In this document: positions 7,763-15,797 of the stretch, piece by piece | Layout of the letters: each line of letters opens with the position of its first letter | How positions within the stretch are numbered: position 1 is the stretch's first letter | NCBI RefSeq assembly: GCF_000305935.1 | Contig: NC_018870.1 | Location: 2,279,001-2,343,000 of the forward strand | Reading direction: 5' to 3' | Source of the DNA: Thermacetogenium phaeum DSM 12270 | GTDB lineage: Bacteria; Bacillota; DSM-12270; Thermacetogeniales; Thermacetogeniaceae | DNA: 64,000 bases | Position numbers and translations under genes: made by a program | Notes under the pieces: generated by a model | What the model saw: the letters and a program-made list of their open reading frames with translations, nothing else | Database searches by the model: none | Told to the model about the DNA's origin: nothing

Positions 7763-7960
7763 CCCTTTGTATCTTGCTTTTGGGTTGATCCTCCGCACTA
7801 GGTGAGAGGCTCCCTAGCTGCCTCTTTGCTCCGGCTGCAGTCCAGGTTTTTGTTGGATCTCGCTGGTACTCTTAAGCCTTGCTCATATATCAGGAGCGGT
7901 TAACCGAGCCACCGGTTGCAGCATCATTCCGTTCTTTTCTGCCATGAAAATACGTTCCGG
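7763..7960 (-). other. Candidate structured RNA in the large gap 7619-8418
   Basis: No reading frame is convincing here. Read on the minus strand, the segment contains several local inverted repeats, including AGAGGC/GCCTCT (near 7797-7830) and CTAGG/CCTAG, a T-poor body, and the terminator at 7734-7762. This could be an independent small RNA or a leader attenuator of the NifX operon. I could not match it to a known RNA class. The rest of the gap holds a CATATG operator, a dispersed repeat and a terminator-like hairpin. Confidence 0.3.
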
Positions 7961-8160
7961 TTTATCCTTGCGCTTGCTCCCGGATCTTTTGGTTTAACTC
8001 GCCCTAACACTCGTCGATAGATAAGCAGCCGACCGGCTCCTATGCGCCTTCCCTGGCGCAGAGTCGCCTATCTCGACATTCTGTCTCGATTCGACTGCCG
8101 TTTGCTGCTCCTTTCGTCAAGGGCGAGTAAAAACCTCCATAAGGTCGCTGCGCCGATAAG
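7961..8160. repeat. Dispersed intergenic repeat, copy B
   Basis: This block of about 200 bp is homologous to copy A at 1212-1403. Both open with TTTATCC-TGCGCTTGC and close with CGCTGCGCCG--AAG. It lies in a gene-free stretch beyond the 3' end of the SLH protein gene, as copy A lies beyond the DUF554 gene. Confidence 0.65.
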
Positions 8161-8367
8161 GATAACCCCTTTTTTCGTTCCTCTGTTGGTGCCGCCGGAG
8201 GCGGCATGCTGGTCTCCTGTTAATTTTAAGAGCACACCCGGGCGTGTGCCCGGTTCATGTGGAACGACGGCAGTATCTTCCTGCAGCCCGGGACGGCCTC
8301 CCCCATCACGAGATAAGGCCATCCCGGCACCGGGCAGAACTGCCACCGCAGGCGAAGCCGGGGATCA

Positions 8368-8393
8368 GGCAACAGGGAGTCATCCCTGTTGCC
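8368..8393 (-). terminator. Perfect stem-loop after the SLH/YcdB gene
   Basis: GGCAACAGGG and CCCTGTTGCC form a perfect 10-bp stem with a 6-nt loop, 26 bp past the stop codon of the 8419 gene. There is no T-run, so it may be an RNA-stabilising hairpin or a weak terminator. Further hairpins (GCACAC/GTGTGC near 8231 and GCCGCC/GGCGGC near 8193) follow. Confidence 0.45.
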
Positions 8394-8418
8394 GATCTCA
8401 GAGCAACGATCTGCGAGC

Positions 8419-10608
8419 TTATTTTAACAGCCTGTAGATGGCCAGGGCACCGTCGCTTCGGGAAAGACCCGCCCCCAGGTCAACATCCTTACCGGTCAGA
8501 TCCAAAAGGCCAAGCCCGGACGCCAGGGCAACATACCCAGTGTCCTCCTGGGGCAGACCCTTGACGCTTCCGGGAAGCGACCAGATCCCGGAAAGCTGCG
8601 CCGCCTCCTCCCAGCCTATAGCGCGCACGGCCAGCCTGGCCATGGTGAGCCTGCTTAGAGGTTCGCCGGGCAGGTATTTCTCACCAGGCTTCAGAATGCC
8701 CATGAGCAAGGCATTGCGATATGCTTTTTCAAACTCCTTCTCCGGAGTTCCGGCAGGAGCCGAGGGCCACCCTGTAGCCCGCACCAGCCAGATCAGAAAA
8801 TCACGCTGGATAAGCTGTTCCTGCGGGTGAAACTTCTGCTCGTAAACGGGGATAACCCTCGCCTTCACCAGCAGGTCAATCTCCCCGGCACCGGAAAGCC
8901 CGTTGAGGTCGGAGAAGACCTGTCCGGACTTGTCCTTGGGCTGGAAGTCGTAGTCCAGGCCGGTCCCGCTGAAGGCATCCACATAAGCCGGTGCTTTGCG
9001 GAAATCCAGGGTGTAGACAAGGCGGAGCGGGCGGTCCGCATTCGTATTATAGGCGGTGGGGAACTCCCGGCAGTAGCTCAGCGTTAGATTATCCCTTCCC
9101 AGCAGGACATTCTCCGCCTGTTCCCTGCCGATAACTCCCCGCGCCTCCGGAAAGTCCCCATCGCTCCAGGTGAGCTCATAGCTCGTTATCCTGCCCTGGC
9201 AGGCATCGTAATAGATTTCCACCCCGTCGTTGATAAAGGGAATGCCTTTAACCAGTCTCCGGGCGGTGACCCTGAAGCCCACCGGCCGGGGATCCTCCGG
9301 GGCCCCGGTGGACCTGACAACCGGAAACCTGCCGGGGACAGGCACCACCCGGAGCTCCTCAAGTTCTTTCAGGTATCCCCGGGCTACCCTCTCCAGCAGC
9401 TCTTTTGAAGCCTTCCGGGCCTGAGCCTCGCCGTAACCGGGCTCCTTATCTTGCAGAGGGTCCGGGTTGAAGAACCTGAAACCGATAACATCCCCTTTCA
9501 CGGCATCGACGCGCACGTTAAGCCCTTCTTCGGTCTTCTTGTTCCTCCAGTTGAAGTTCCAGACCTTGCGACCTGTGAAATACTCCTCCCGGAGCTCCGC
9601 CCCTTCCAGCTCCATTCCCTGGGGTATGCCAACCAGAGAGCGGGCGGCATCGAGGGCCTTCTCTTTTGCAATCAATTTTCCCATCTCGTCCAGAGCGGCC
9701 TGCTCCGCCGGCGTCAGAGGTGCTTCTCTGCGCCGGGCTGCGTTTGACTCCGCCCCGCCGGCACCCCCTACCAGATCGCCGTAATAAAAATCCTCGGGTT
9801 TGAGAACCTCACCGGTTCGGGCATCGATCATCAATTCCCCCTGTCCGGGAGCAAAAACAAGACGCGGGGTGGCATCCTTTCTATCCTCTCCCCCCTGCAT
9901 CACGTAAATCAGTTCCACCCGAGCGTTCTGGCGCCACAGGGTTTTTGCCCGTTCCTCCTCCATAACGCCCTCCGCTTTGGGAAAATCCAGCCTGCTGTTC
10001 CAGTTAAAATAAAAGCTTAAGATCTCACCGGTGTTGGCGTCCACTTCCACACTGGCACTATTTTCCCGGAAGGGGATCCCGTTCTGCAACCGGACAAAAT
10101 TGATGTTGTAAGAGGGCGTAGCCGTCTCCCTCAGACTGATATAGGGAAAGCTGTCATCCTCAACAAGCTGCAGATTCCCAAAATAGCCCGGAAGCGCCTC
10201 TTTCAAAAAATTACAGGCGATCTCCTGGGCGTCGGCACGGGTCAGCTTGGGAAGGCCGCGCCTTATCTTTCCCGGCTGCGGGTCCCAGCGGGTAAACCCC
10301 CAGAGTTCCCCGGTCCTGGCATTGACCCTGGCGGTGACATCTCCCCCTTCAGGATTATCACTGCTCCACCGCAGCTCCCAAAAAACCTCGTCTCCCTCAC
10401 AGTAACCTGGTTGAAAATTCTGGTACTCATCCGGTACCTGCACAAACCGCTTCGCCACCATGATGGCCTCTTCCAGTGTGATCCCAGCGCCTTTCTCCGT
10501 TCTTCCCGCGCTCGCTACCACATCCTTCGCCAGTGCCGGCGGCACACTCCCGAAAATCAGGAACGACGCCAGAGCCAGCACAACCCACCACCCGAACTGC
10601 CGCCTCAT
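8419..10608 (-). CDS. Secreted YcdB/YcdC-repeat protein with SLH anchoring domains
   Basis: This 729-aa exported protein has a signal peptide (QFGWWVVLALASFLIFGSV, then ALA-K), two long regions of PepSY/YcdB-like repeats (motifs such as ARTGEL-GF, ANTGEILSFYFNWN, DARTGEVL and YYDACQGRITSYELTW), and a C-terminal stretch of about 150 aa resembling two S-layer homology domains. YcdB proteins are surface proteins of spore-forming Firmicutes with unknown function; PepSY modules often restrain peptidases. The ATG at 10608 has GGAGG 9 nt upstream. The gene stands alone. Confidence 0.8.
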   Translation of the reverse strand: MRRQFGWWVVLALASFLIFGSVPPALAKDVVASAGRTEKGAGITLEEAIMVAKRFVQVPDEYQNFQPGYCEGDEVFWELRWSSDNPEGGDVTARVNARTGELWGFTRWDPQPGKIRRGLPKLTRADAQEIACNFLKEALPGYFGNLQLVEDDSFPYISLRETATPSYNINFVRLQNGIPFRENSASVEVDANTGEILSFYFNWNSRLDFPKAEGVMEEERAKTLWRQNARVELIYVMQGGEDRKDATPRLVFAPGQGELMIDARTGEVLKPEDFYYGDLVGGAGGAESNAARRREAPLTPAEQAALDEMGKLIAKEKALDAARSLVGIPQGMELEGAELREEYFTGRKVWNFNWRNKKTEEGLNVRVDAVKGDVIGFRFFNPDPLQDKEPGYGEAQARKASKELLERVARGYLKELEELRVVPVPGRFPVVRSTGAPEDPRPVGFRVTARRLVKGIPFINDGVEIYYDACQGRITSYELTWSDGDFPEARGVIGREQAENVLLGRDNLTLSYCREFPTAYNTNADRPLRLVYTLDFRKAPAYVDAFSGTGLDYDFQPKDKSGQVFSDLNGLSGAGEIDLLVKARVIPVYEQKFHPQEQLIQRDFLIWLVRATGWPSAPAGTPEKEFEKAYRNALLMGILKPGEKYLPGEPLSRLTMARLAVRAIGWEEAAQLSGIWSLPGSVKGLPQEDTGYVALASGLGLLDLTGKDVDLGAGLSRSDGALAIYRLLK

Positions 10609-10772
10609 ACCATTACCTCCTCCCATAAATGACCGTTTTATCATTTCCGCGCATCTATTACCTATTACTGCAAAGCAACTCCAGATATTACAGGTTGATA
10701 AAAAAACGGGCAGTACCTACCGGGCCGGTTGTGCGCCTCTGCCGCTTAACTGCGCTGTGCCACCGGCCTTTC

Positions 10773-10818
10773 AAAAAAGAAGAGAGCCCGGTCATCCCTC
10801 TTCCCAGGCTCTCTTCTT
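10773..10818 (-). terminator. Intrinsic terminator after the Dph6-like gene
   Basis: GAAGAGAGCC (10779-10788) pairs with GGCTCTCTTC (10807-10816). On the minus strand the stem is followed by TTTTTTGA. It lies about 75 bp past the stop of the gene at 10895. Confidence 0.75.
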
Positions 10819-10894
10819 CCGGCATGTCGCTATAATTCTATAAATTTATAAATTCAAATTCTGCATCTGCAAAAGTTTTGCTGAATTCACAGTC

Positions 10895-11554
10895 TCATTC
10901 AACTTCCAAAAAGGCATATCCATCCCGGGACACCCGGCCTTTGACTTCAAGCCTGAGCGGCTGCGCAAAGAGCGGCCCACCGGTGATAACCGTGTGATAC
11001 TCCCCGTTCTCCCCGGCCGCATCGACCCCTTCGCGCTCCAGCTCTGCCAACAGTGGGCGATCCAGCACCCTCCCCAGAAAACGGGCGTCCATTCGCTCCT
11101 CTTTGACCACGACGATCACCGCCCGGAAACCCAGGTCGATAAACTCCTCCACCAGCTCCCGCCGCCGCCTCTTCCAGAGAGGCAGGCAGGCCTCAAGCCC
11201 CACCCCGGCGCAGACTCTTTCCACCCACTGGCGGTGCTCCTCCAGGTCGATGTCGCCAAAGACCCCCACTTCTACTCCCTCTCTTTGGAATTCCCTCAAC
11301 TGGTCGGTATATACCCTTTCGTAGTCATCCCAGGAGGCGGCTGCCGTCACCAGCGGAATTCCCAGCGCCGCCGCCTGTTTCCGAAGCAGCGTTAAGGGCA
11401 GGGCGTGGGCGCGGGAATGCTCTCCCTCTTCCGAAAGCATAGTAAAAAGGTAGCGCGGCTGCCCTCCCGCCCGGAGAGCATGGTAAAGCGCAAAGCAGGA
11501 ATCCTTTCCCCCGCTCCAGGAGCAGAAGAAGGGACGGTTTTTTATCTTCAGCAC
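10895..11554 (-). CDS. Dph6-type PP-loop ATP pyrophosphatase (diphthine-ammonia ligase family)
   Basis: This 219-aa protein belongs to the MJ0570/Dph6 family of N-type ATP pyrophosphatases, which adenylate a substrate before amidation. The PP-loop SWSGGKDSCFALY lies at residues 13-25, and the family signature GENGEYHT lies at about 181. In archaea and eukaryotes this enzyme finishes diphthamide. Bacteria lack diphthamide, so the real substrate is unknown, possibly another amidation or cobalamin-type step. The GTG start has GGGAGGAG upstream. It lies 59 bp beyond the Mrp ATPase stop and may be cotranscribed with it. Confidence 0.82.
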   Translation of the reverse strand: MLKIKNRPFFCSWSGGKDSCFALYHALRAGGQPRYLFTMLSEEGEHSRAHALPLTLLRKQAAALGIPLVTAAASWDDYERVYTDQLREFQREGVEVGVFGDIDLEEHRQWVERVCAGVGLEACLPLWKRRRRELVEEFIDLGFRAVIVVVKEERMDARFLGRVLDRPLLAELEREGVDAAGENGEYHTVITGGPLFAQPLRLEVKGRVSRDGYAFLEVE

Positions 11555-11613
11555 CGGTTTACTCCTCCCGATCGTTAGTAAAAGCGACGGACGGACTCCG
11601 CCGTCAGAATGAG

Positions 11614-12474
11614 CTAATTATTGCTTATTGCTTCAGAGCCGCAGGCCGCGACCTTCTCCAGGCGATCCGCCAGCTGCTCAAACTCCGGCGTTTCCAGCAT
11701 TTCCAGCTTGCCCTGGTCACCGAAGCTCGTGTAAGAGGGCTGAATGGGAAGGGTTGCCAGAACGGGAACACCCGTTTCTTCGCTCACCTGACTCCCCTTC
11801 GGCTTTCCGTAAGGATAAATTACCTTGCCACACTCCGGGCACTCCAGGTAGGCCATATTTTCCACGAAACCAATGACGGGAACGTCGAGAGTGCGGACCA
11901 TCCGCAGCGCCTTTTTGACGATCATGATCGCCAGATCCTGCGGGGAGAAGACGATGATCACCCCGTCCAGCGGAAGGCTCTGGAGCACGGTGAGGGGCAC
12001 GTCGCCCGTCCCCGGCGGCAGGTCCACAAAGAGAAAATCCAGTTCCCCCCAGTCGACGTCCTCCCAGAACTGCTTGACGGCCCCGGCGAGCATGGGACCC
12101 CTCCAGATCACAGCCTCATCCTCCCGCTCGAAAAAGAGGTTCAGGGACATCACCTTGACGCCCAGCTCCGTCCGGTAGGGTATCAGCCCGCGCTGACCGG
12201 CGCCGATCCTGCCTCCCTTGAGCCCCAGCAGGCGCGGAATGCTCGGCCCGGTGATGTCACCGTCGAGGATGCCCACCTCGTGCCCTTTTTTCGCCATGAA
12301 GCCTGCCAGCAGGGCGGTAACCGTCGATTTGCCAACCCCGCCTTTGCCGCTCATGACGGCAATTACCGATTTAATCCCCTCTTGAGGCTTAATCATATTC
12401 TTCCGGTCGCAGCCAGCCTCGCAGTTCTCGCTTTTCGAAGGGCAGGAATCGCAAGCAGATTCTTTTTTACTCAC
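11614..12474 (-). CDS. mrp: Mrp/NBP35-type Fe-S carrier P-loop ATPase
   Basis: This 286-aa ApbC/NBP35 protein loads Fe-S clusters onto target proteins. An N-terminal Cys cluster (C8, C11, C18, C22) as in NBP35 is followed by P-loop GKGGVGKST (43-51), VDLPPGTGD and the C-terminal dimer-bridging motif CPECG. The GTG at 12474 has GGGAGG 8 nt upstream; upstream in-frame codons are not plausible. It lies inside the ORP/DUF5320 neighbourhood and lacks the ferredoxin insertion of the MinD paralogues, so it is probably the general scaffold of the set. Confidence 0.92.
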   Translation of the reverse strand: MSKKESACDSCPSKSENCEAGCDRKNMIKPQEGIKSVIAVMSGKGGVGKSTVTALLAGFMAKKGHEVGILDGDITGPSIPRLLGLKGGRIGAGQRGLIPYRTELGVKVMSLNLFFEREDEAVIWRGPMLAGAVKQFWEDVDWGELDFLFVDLPPGTGDVPLTVLQSLPLDGVIIVFSPQDLAIMIVKKALRMVRTLDVPVIGFVENMAYLECPECGKVIYPYGKPKGSQVSEETGVPVLATLPIQPSYTSFGDQGKLEMLETPEFEQLADRLEKVAACGSEAISNN

Positions 12475-12963
12475 TTGATGCGCCTCCCAAATAAAAATTG
12501 GCCAAGCCTCTTTTTTGGCATTTATCTGACGTCTCCAGCAATACAGCACACTCGGGTCTGCCCGACCAGCTCTCATAAACTAATTTCCGGCGAAGAGCCG
12601 TTCACCGCCGGAGAAGAGAGCCGCCTCCAGACAGCGCTAAAACAACCCTTCTCATTTTATCAAAGGTAAGCCCGGCTGTTAAGTGAAACTGGATACTGTC
12701 ATGAAAATAGAGCGCATACCCTGCCGGTCTACCGCTCGACTCCCGATTCAAATCAACCCCATCCAGTCGGATGCTTTGCGTAATCTCTATGTGCGAAAGA
12801 CCAAGACCGACAAAGGATGCCGCGCCAACAAGAAAAACCACGATGCTCCCCGTCTCTCTCAGGAGAAAGAACATCGTGGGACAGAGGGAGAATATGCCTC
12901 TTGCTCCCTAATTGAAGGGGGGGTAGGCAGCTGGAAGAAACGACCTGTTTCTTTAGATTATTT
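12475..12963. other. Gene-free stretch of about 490 bp
   Basis: I see no supported gene. A weak hairpin with a T-run (GCCAA/TTGGC, then ATTTTT, at 12494-12519 on the minus strand) lies just before the mrp ribosome-binding site and could attenuate it. AAGAAAC/GTTTCTT (12935-12957) is a short perfect inverted repeat beyond the DUF5320-like gene. A 90-aa minus-strand frame at 12602-12874 lacks a ribosome-binding site and family resemblance. Confidence 0.5.
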
Positions 12964-13269
12964 TTATTTCTGTTCTCCCAGTTCTCCCAGGCGCCTGTTG
13001 ATCTCTTCTAACTGTTTTTCTAAAAAGGCCGCCTGCTGCTTGAGAACTGCTGCCTCATTCTCCTTCCAGTCCTGCTCTGCTCCCCAGTACCCCGGCAGCC
13101 ATCCTGCATCAAACCCCCATCCCGGGTATGCCCACCAGTGTCTGGGAAGCCAGGGGAAAAACCGGCAGAAAGGCGCAGGGTTGCCTCCCCACCATCCGCC
13201 TGCCCAAGGTGCAGGGCCGGGCCCGCCTTTCCAGAATCCCGGTCCGAAGTAGTGCCTGCCGCGAGGCAT
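12964..13269 (-). CDS. DUF5320-like Gly/Trp/Pro-rich protein with C-terminal coiled coil
   Basis: This 101-aa protein has an aromatic, glycine-rich N-terminal region (eleven or more Trp, for example WAGGWWGGNPAP) followed by a charged helix from about residue 70 to 101 (LKQQAAFLEKQLEEINRRLG), which should form a coiled coil. It is a paralogue of 4634-4945 and more distantly of 15383-15679. GGAGG lies 9 nt before the ATG. A CATATG-type palindrome lies about 157 bp upstream. The function is unknown; a scaffold or partner for the Mrp/MinD ATPases is inferred from neighbourhood. Confidence 0.72.
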   Translation of the reverse strand: MPRGRHYFGPGFWKGGPGPAPWAGGWWGGNPAPFCRFFPWLPRHWWAYPGWGFDAGWLPGYWGAEQDWKENEAAVLKQQAAFLEKQLEEINRRLGELGEQK

Positions 13270-13425
13270 ACTTCAACACCTCCTTCCTCTGGCGCTATGC
13301 CTTTCTCTAACGCCTCTCACGTGTTCCCTTCCCGCACTCAAGGATTACATTCCCTTACAGCCGGAAAGACTCTACCGGCGTTTAACGGTTGCCGGGAACT
13401 ATACTCAATACGACGAACACCCCAC

Positions 13426-13445
13426 TTAATGGGCATTTGCCCTTT
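13426..13445 (-). promoter_or_regulatory. CATATG palindromic operator, site 2
   Basis: TTAATGGG-CATTTG-CCCTTT has one change in the central CATATG. It lies upstream of the DUF5320-like gene ending at 12964. The rest of 13270-13527 shows no gene. Confidence 0.5.
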
Positions 13446-13527
13446 TCGTTTATGACTATAACACACTTCCTACAAGAAAGCAAGTGGATGCGCGGGATAT
13501 TTTTTGGTAACGGAGCCGCTAAAGCCT

Positions 13528-13971
13528 TCAGTTAAACTCTTCCAGCAGGCGGACGGAATCGCCGATCTTTACTCTGCCGCTGCGCACAACCCGGCAAAAG
13601 CACCCCTCTGAGACCAGGAGGGCGATACCGTGAAAGGAGAAAGTGTGGGAGGCGTCGATCTCCTTGCCGATTTGAATAACCTCTACCTCCGCCTCACCTA
13701 TCGACATCCGTGTTCCCGGGCGGATCCCTCCCATGTCGATGCCCTTTACGGTAATATTTTCGGCAAAGTCTCCGGGGTTCGCCTTAATCCCCTTCTCCGA
13801 AGCAACCCGTTCGATGAGCTCCAGCGGCAGGATGCTGAGCGGCCTCTCGGAACCGGCATGGGCATCCCCGATCAGCCCGTAATCCTTCGCAAGGTACCCC
13901 TTCCCAACATTTACCTTTCCAGTGCCTCGCTTCTCGCTTACACAGACCCCGACCACCAAACCTTCCTTCAT
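13528..13971 (-). CDS. MOSC domain protein
   Basis: This 147-aa protein is a stand-alone MOSC domain, the fold that carries sulfur or binds molybdopterin in Mo-cofactor sulfurase C-termini. VVGVCVSEKRGTGK, YGLIGDAHAG, FAENITVKGIDM and the late cysteine in SEGCFCRVVRSG match small bacterial MOSC proteins. The ATG at 13971 has AAGGAG 9 nt upstream and gives the usual family opening; a GTG at 14010 is possible. It lies 107 bp behind the MBL-fold gene and is probably cotranscribed. Its presence supports metal or sulfur cofactor handling as the theme of this cluster. Confidence 0.88.
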   Translation of the reverse strand: MKEGLVVGVCVSEKRGTGKVNVGKGYLAKDYGLIGDAHAGSERPLSILPLELIERVASEKGIKANPGDFAENITVKGIDMGGIRPGTRMSIGEAEVEVIQIGKEIDASHTFSFHGIALLVSEGCFCRVVRSGRVKIGDSVRLLEEFN

Positions 13972-14078
13972 CGGCATCATCTCCTTCAAAGCCTCATATT
14001 TTTCCGGCACACCACAAGTCTCCCAAAAGGCCTAGAGGAATAACCACGCTGTCGATCAACTTCTATTTTAATGCATTT

Positions 14079-14921
14079 TTAGAATTCTAACTTAAAAACA
14101 GTCCCGGCCGAGGCGAAATGGAATTCAGAACGAAATAGGCGAAACAGCTCTGCGATCACCGGCATTCCGCTGCAGTGATTGACGGCCAGGAACTTCAGAT
14201 CCAACTTCTTCAAGTATTCTATAGTGGCCTCCCTCTGCGCCTCGGAAACCGCCCCTAAGTGGGTACCGCCTATGATACCGTAGACCTGATTGCGGCCGGT
14301 CACCCGGCGGGCGTGTTCCACAATGTTTACTATTCCGGCGTGAGCGCAGCCCACCACGATCAAAAGGCCCCCTTTTGTAACGCAGAAGAGGCTCACGTCA
14401 TCACGGACGGGATCGCTCACCTTGCTGCCGTCTTTAAGATGAAACAGAGCGTTATCCCCCTTTTCGAAAGGGGTTTTCCGCGGCACCTCCCCGCTAAACC
14501 AGACGCCCGGCACGATTTCCAAAGGCTCGCGGGAAAACGCGAAATTCGCCCCGAGGCTCTCCAGCTCCTCCCGCCTGTAAGGAACTCCGATGTAATGCTC
14601 ACGCGGCGTAGAGGAATAACGGGGAATAAAGAAATCGGGATGAAGGTAAACAGGAAGCCTCCCCCGATAACGCAACAAAGCCCGCATGCCGCCGGCGTGG
14701 TCGTAGTGTCCGTGGCTCATGACCAGAGCATCCACAGCGCGCAGGTCTACCCCCAAGGCTGCGGCGTTATTGATCACCGCACCCTGTTCCCCGGTATCAA
14801 ACAAGAGCTTTTTGCCGGCCGCTTCCACGAGCATGGCCAGTCCCCACTCTCCCACCAGGCCGGCAGGGACACCGACAGTATTTTCACAGAGCACCGTTAT
14901 TTTTACGCAGGCCAGTTCCAA
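14079..14921 (-). CDS. Metallo-beta-lactamase fold hydrolase, dihydropterin synthase-like
   Basis: This 280-aa enzyme has the binuclear metal motif SHGHYDHAGG and the later HCSG region. It belongs to the MBL branch resembling the archaeal dihydropterin ribofuranosyl-aminobenzene phosphate synthase: the LCENTVG opening and WGLAMLVEAAGKKLLFDTG are typical. The TTG at 14921 follows GGGGGG by 6 nt. The frame continues upstream to 15011, but that stretch contains the CATATG operator, so it is promoter rather than coding. It is divergent from the two DUF5320-like genes at 15190 and 15383. Confidence 0.82.
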   Translation of the reverse strand: MELACVKITVLCENTVGVPAGLVGEWGLAMLVEAAGKKLLFDTGEQGAVINNAAALGVDLRAVDALVMSHGHYDHAGGMRALLRYRGRLPVYLHPDFFIPRYSSTPREHYIGVPYRREELESLGANFAFSREPLEIVPGVWFSGEVPRKTPFEKGDNALFHLKDGSKVSDPVRDDVSLFCVTKGGLLIVVGCAHAGIVNIVEHARRVTGRNQVYGIIGGTHLGAVSEAQREATIEYLKKLDLKFLAVNHCSGMPVIAELFRLFRSEFHFASAGTVFKLEF

Positions 14922-14942
14922 TCCGATCCCCCCAACCGGTTT

Positions 14943-14962
14943 ATTAATGGCATATGACCTTT
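14943..14962 (-). promoter_or_regulatory. CATATG palindromic operator, site 3
   Basis: ATTAATGG-CATATG-ACCTTT lies about 22 bp before the TTG start of the MBL gene. It is the most degenerate of the four sites but keeps the intact CATATG core. Confidence 0.45.
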
Positions 14963-15143
14963 TTATTTTAACAGCGTGCAGGCAATAACTCCCAACAAGA
15001 AAATCAATCATGCGGCCAAGAAAAGTGGAGCTATAGGAAGCCTCAAGGGCTATTTATGGACAACAAATCTCGCCGCTCTTATTTTACCTATTTTACCCGG
15101 CAATTCAGGCTTGACCATTCGGGAAACGAGCGGATACACTGAA

Positions 15144-15161
15144 TATGGGCATATGCCCATA
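15144..15161 (+). promoter_or_regulatory. CATATG palindromic operator, site 4
   Basis: TATGGGCATATGCCCATA is a perfect 18-bp palindrome, 28 bp before the ATG of the 58-aa gene. Together with site 3 it gives each of two divergent transcription units its own copy. Confidence 0.6.
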
Positions 15162-15189
15162 ACAATTTCCCGGGAGGGAGGCGCAAAAC

Positions 15190-15366
15190 ATGCCCTGGTG
15201 GGGAAGTGGAGGAAGGTTCGGTTTCGGCCGCGGTCGGGGTTGGTGTCGGCTGTATTACGCAGCGGGATTGCCCGGCCGGGCACGCCTATACCATCCCGGT
15301 TGGTCAGCACCCCTTTATCTGCCGCGGCCATGGGTCATTAACCGTTATCCTGTAATCCTTTATTAG
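15190..15366 (+). CDS. 58-aa Gly/Trp/Arg-rich DUF5320-like small protein
   Basis: This short reading frame opens MPWWGSGGRFGFGRGRGW and continues with aromatic and proline residues (HPGWSAPLYLPRPW). It has a strong site, GGGAGGGAGG, 9 nt before the ATG, and ends 16 bp before the next small gene, whose own AGGAGG follows at once. The composition matches the N-terminal halves of the neighbouring DUF5320-like proteins, but it lacks their coiled-coil tail. A perfect CATATG palindrome precedes it. The function is unknown. Confidence 0.68.
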   Translation: MPWWGSGGRFGFGRGRGWCRLYYAAGLPGRARLYHPGWSAPLYLPRPWVINRYPVILY

Positions 15367-15382
15367 CAAGGAGGTGTGAACA

Positions 15383-15679
15383 ATGCCTAGAGGTGATGGA
15401 ACTGGTCCGTGGGGCCTTGGTCCGATGACAGGAAGGGCCGCCGGATACTGTGCCGGATTTCCCGTTCCCGGTTTCATGAATCCCTCCGGATTCGGCAGGA
15501 GGTGGTGGGGACGGGCCTGGAGTTGGCAATGGGCTGCTCCTTTTTACGGGCGCCCCTTCTATGCCGCCGGCCCCGAGCAGGAAGCAACATTTTTGAAAAA
15601 TCAGGCAGAAGTCATCAGGGAAGAGCTCAAAAGAATAGAAAAGCGCCTGAAAGAGCTAGGCAAAGCCGGAGAAGAATAA
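15383..15679 (+). CDS. DUF5320 family protein
   Basis: This 98-aa protein has the textbook DUF5320 opening (MPRGDGTGPWGLGPMTGRAA, then GYCAG), a Trp/Gly-rich middle and a charged C-terminal helix (residues 68-98) likely to form a coiled coil. AAGGAGG lies 8 nt before the ATG. It is cotranscribed with the 58-aa gene and followed by a strong terminator. Family members commonly sit beside NifX/MinD genes; no activity is known. The single Cys and the Gly-Trp repeats do not form an obvious metal site. Confidence 0.85.
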   Translation: MPRGDGTGPWGLGPMTGRAAGYCAGFPVPGFMNPSGFGRRWWGRAWSWQWAAPFYGRPFYAAGPEQEATFLKNQAEVIREELKRIEKRLKELGKAGEE

Positions 15680-15722
15680 GAGGACAGGCACGTGCAGAAC
15701 CCTGCACGTGTCTCTTCTTTAT
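15680..15722 (+). terminator. Intrinsic terminator after the DUF5320 pair
   Basis: GGCACGTGCAG and CTGCACGTGTC form a strong stem around AACC, followed by TCTTCTTTATT. It lies directly after the stop codon at 15679. Confidence 0.8.
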
Positions 15723-15797
15723 TCTACAACAGCCTTTTCTCCTCAACAGGCATATTCGTTAAAGGAAAAAACAATTTAATGGGAAGGATGGTTGCTT

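Noticed and set aside
7795-7900. Magnesium M-box riboswitch on the plus strand
   Set aside because: The plus strand has TAGGTGAGAGGCTCC, near the M-box TAGGTGAGGCTCC, but the downstream conserved parts of the M-box are missing, no plus-strand gene follows, and the terminator faces the other way.
12602-12874. 90-aa minus-strand protein gene
   Set aside because: No ribosome-binding site, no family resemblance, and the composition is not protein-like at the C-terminus.
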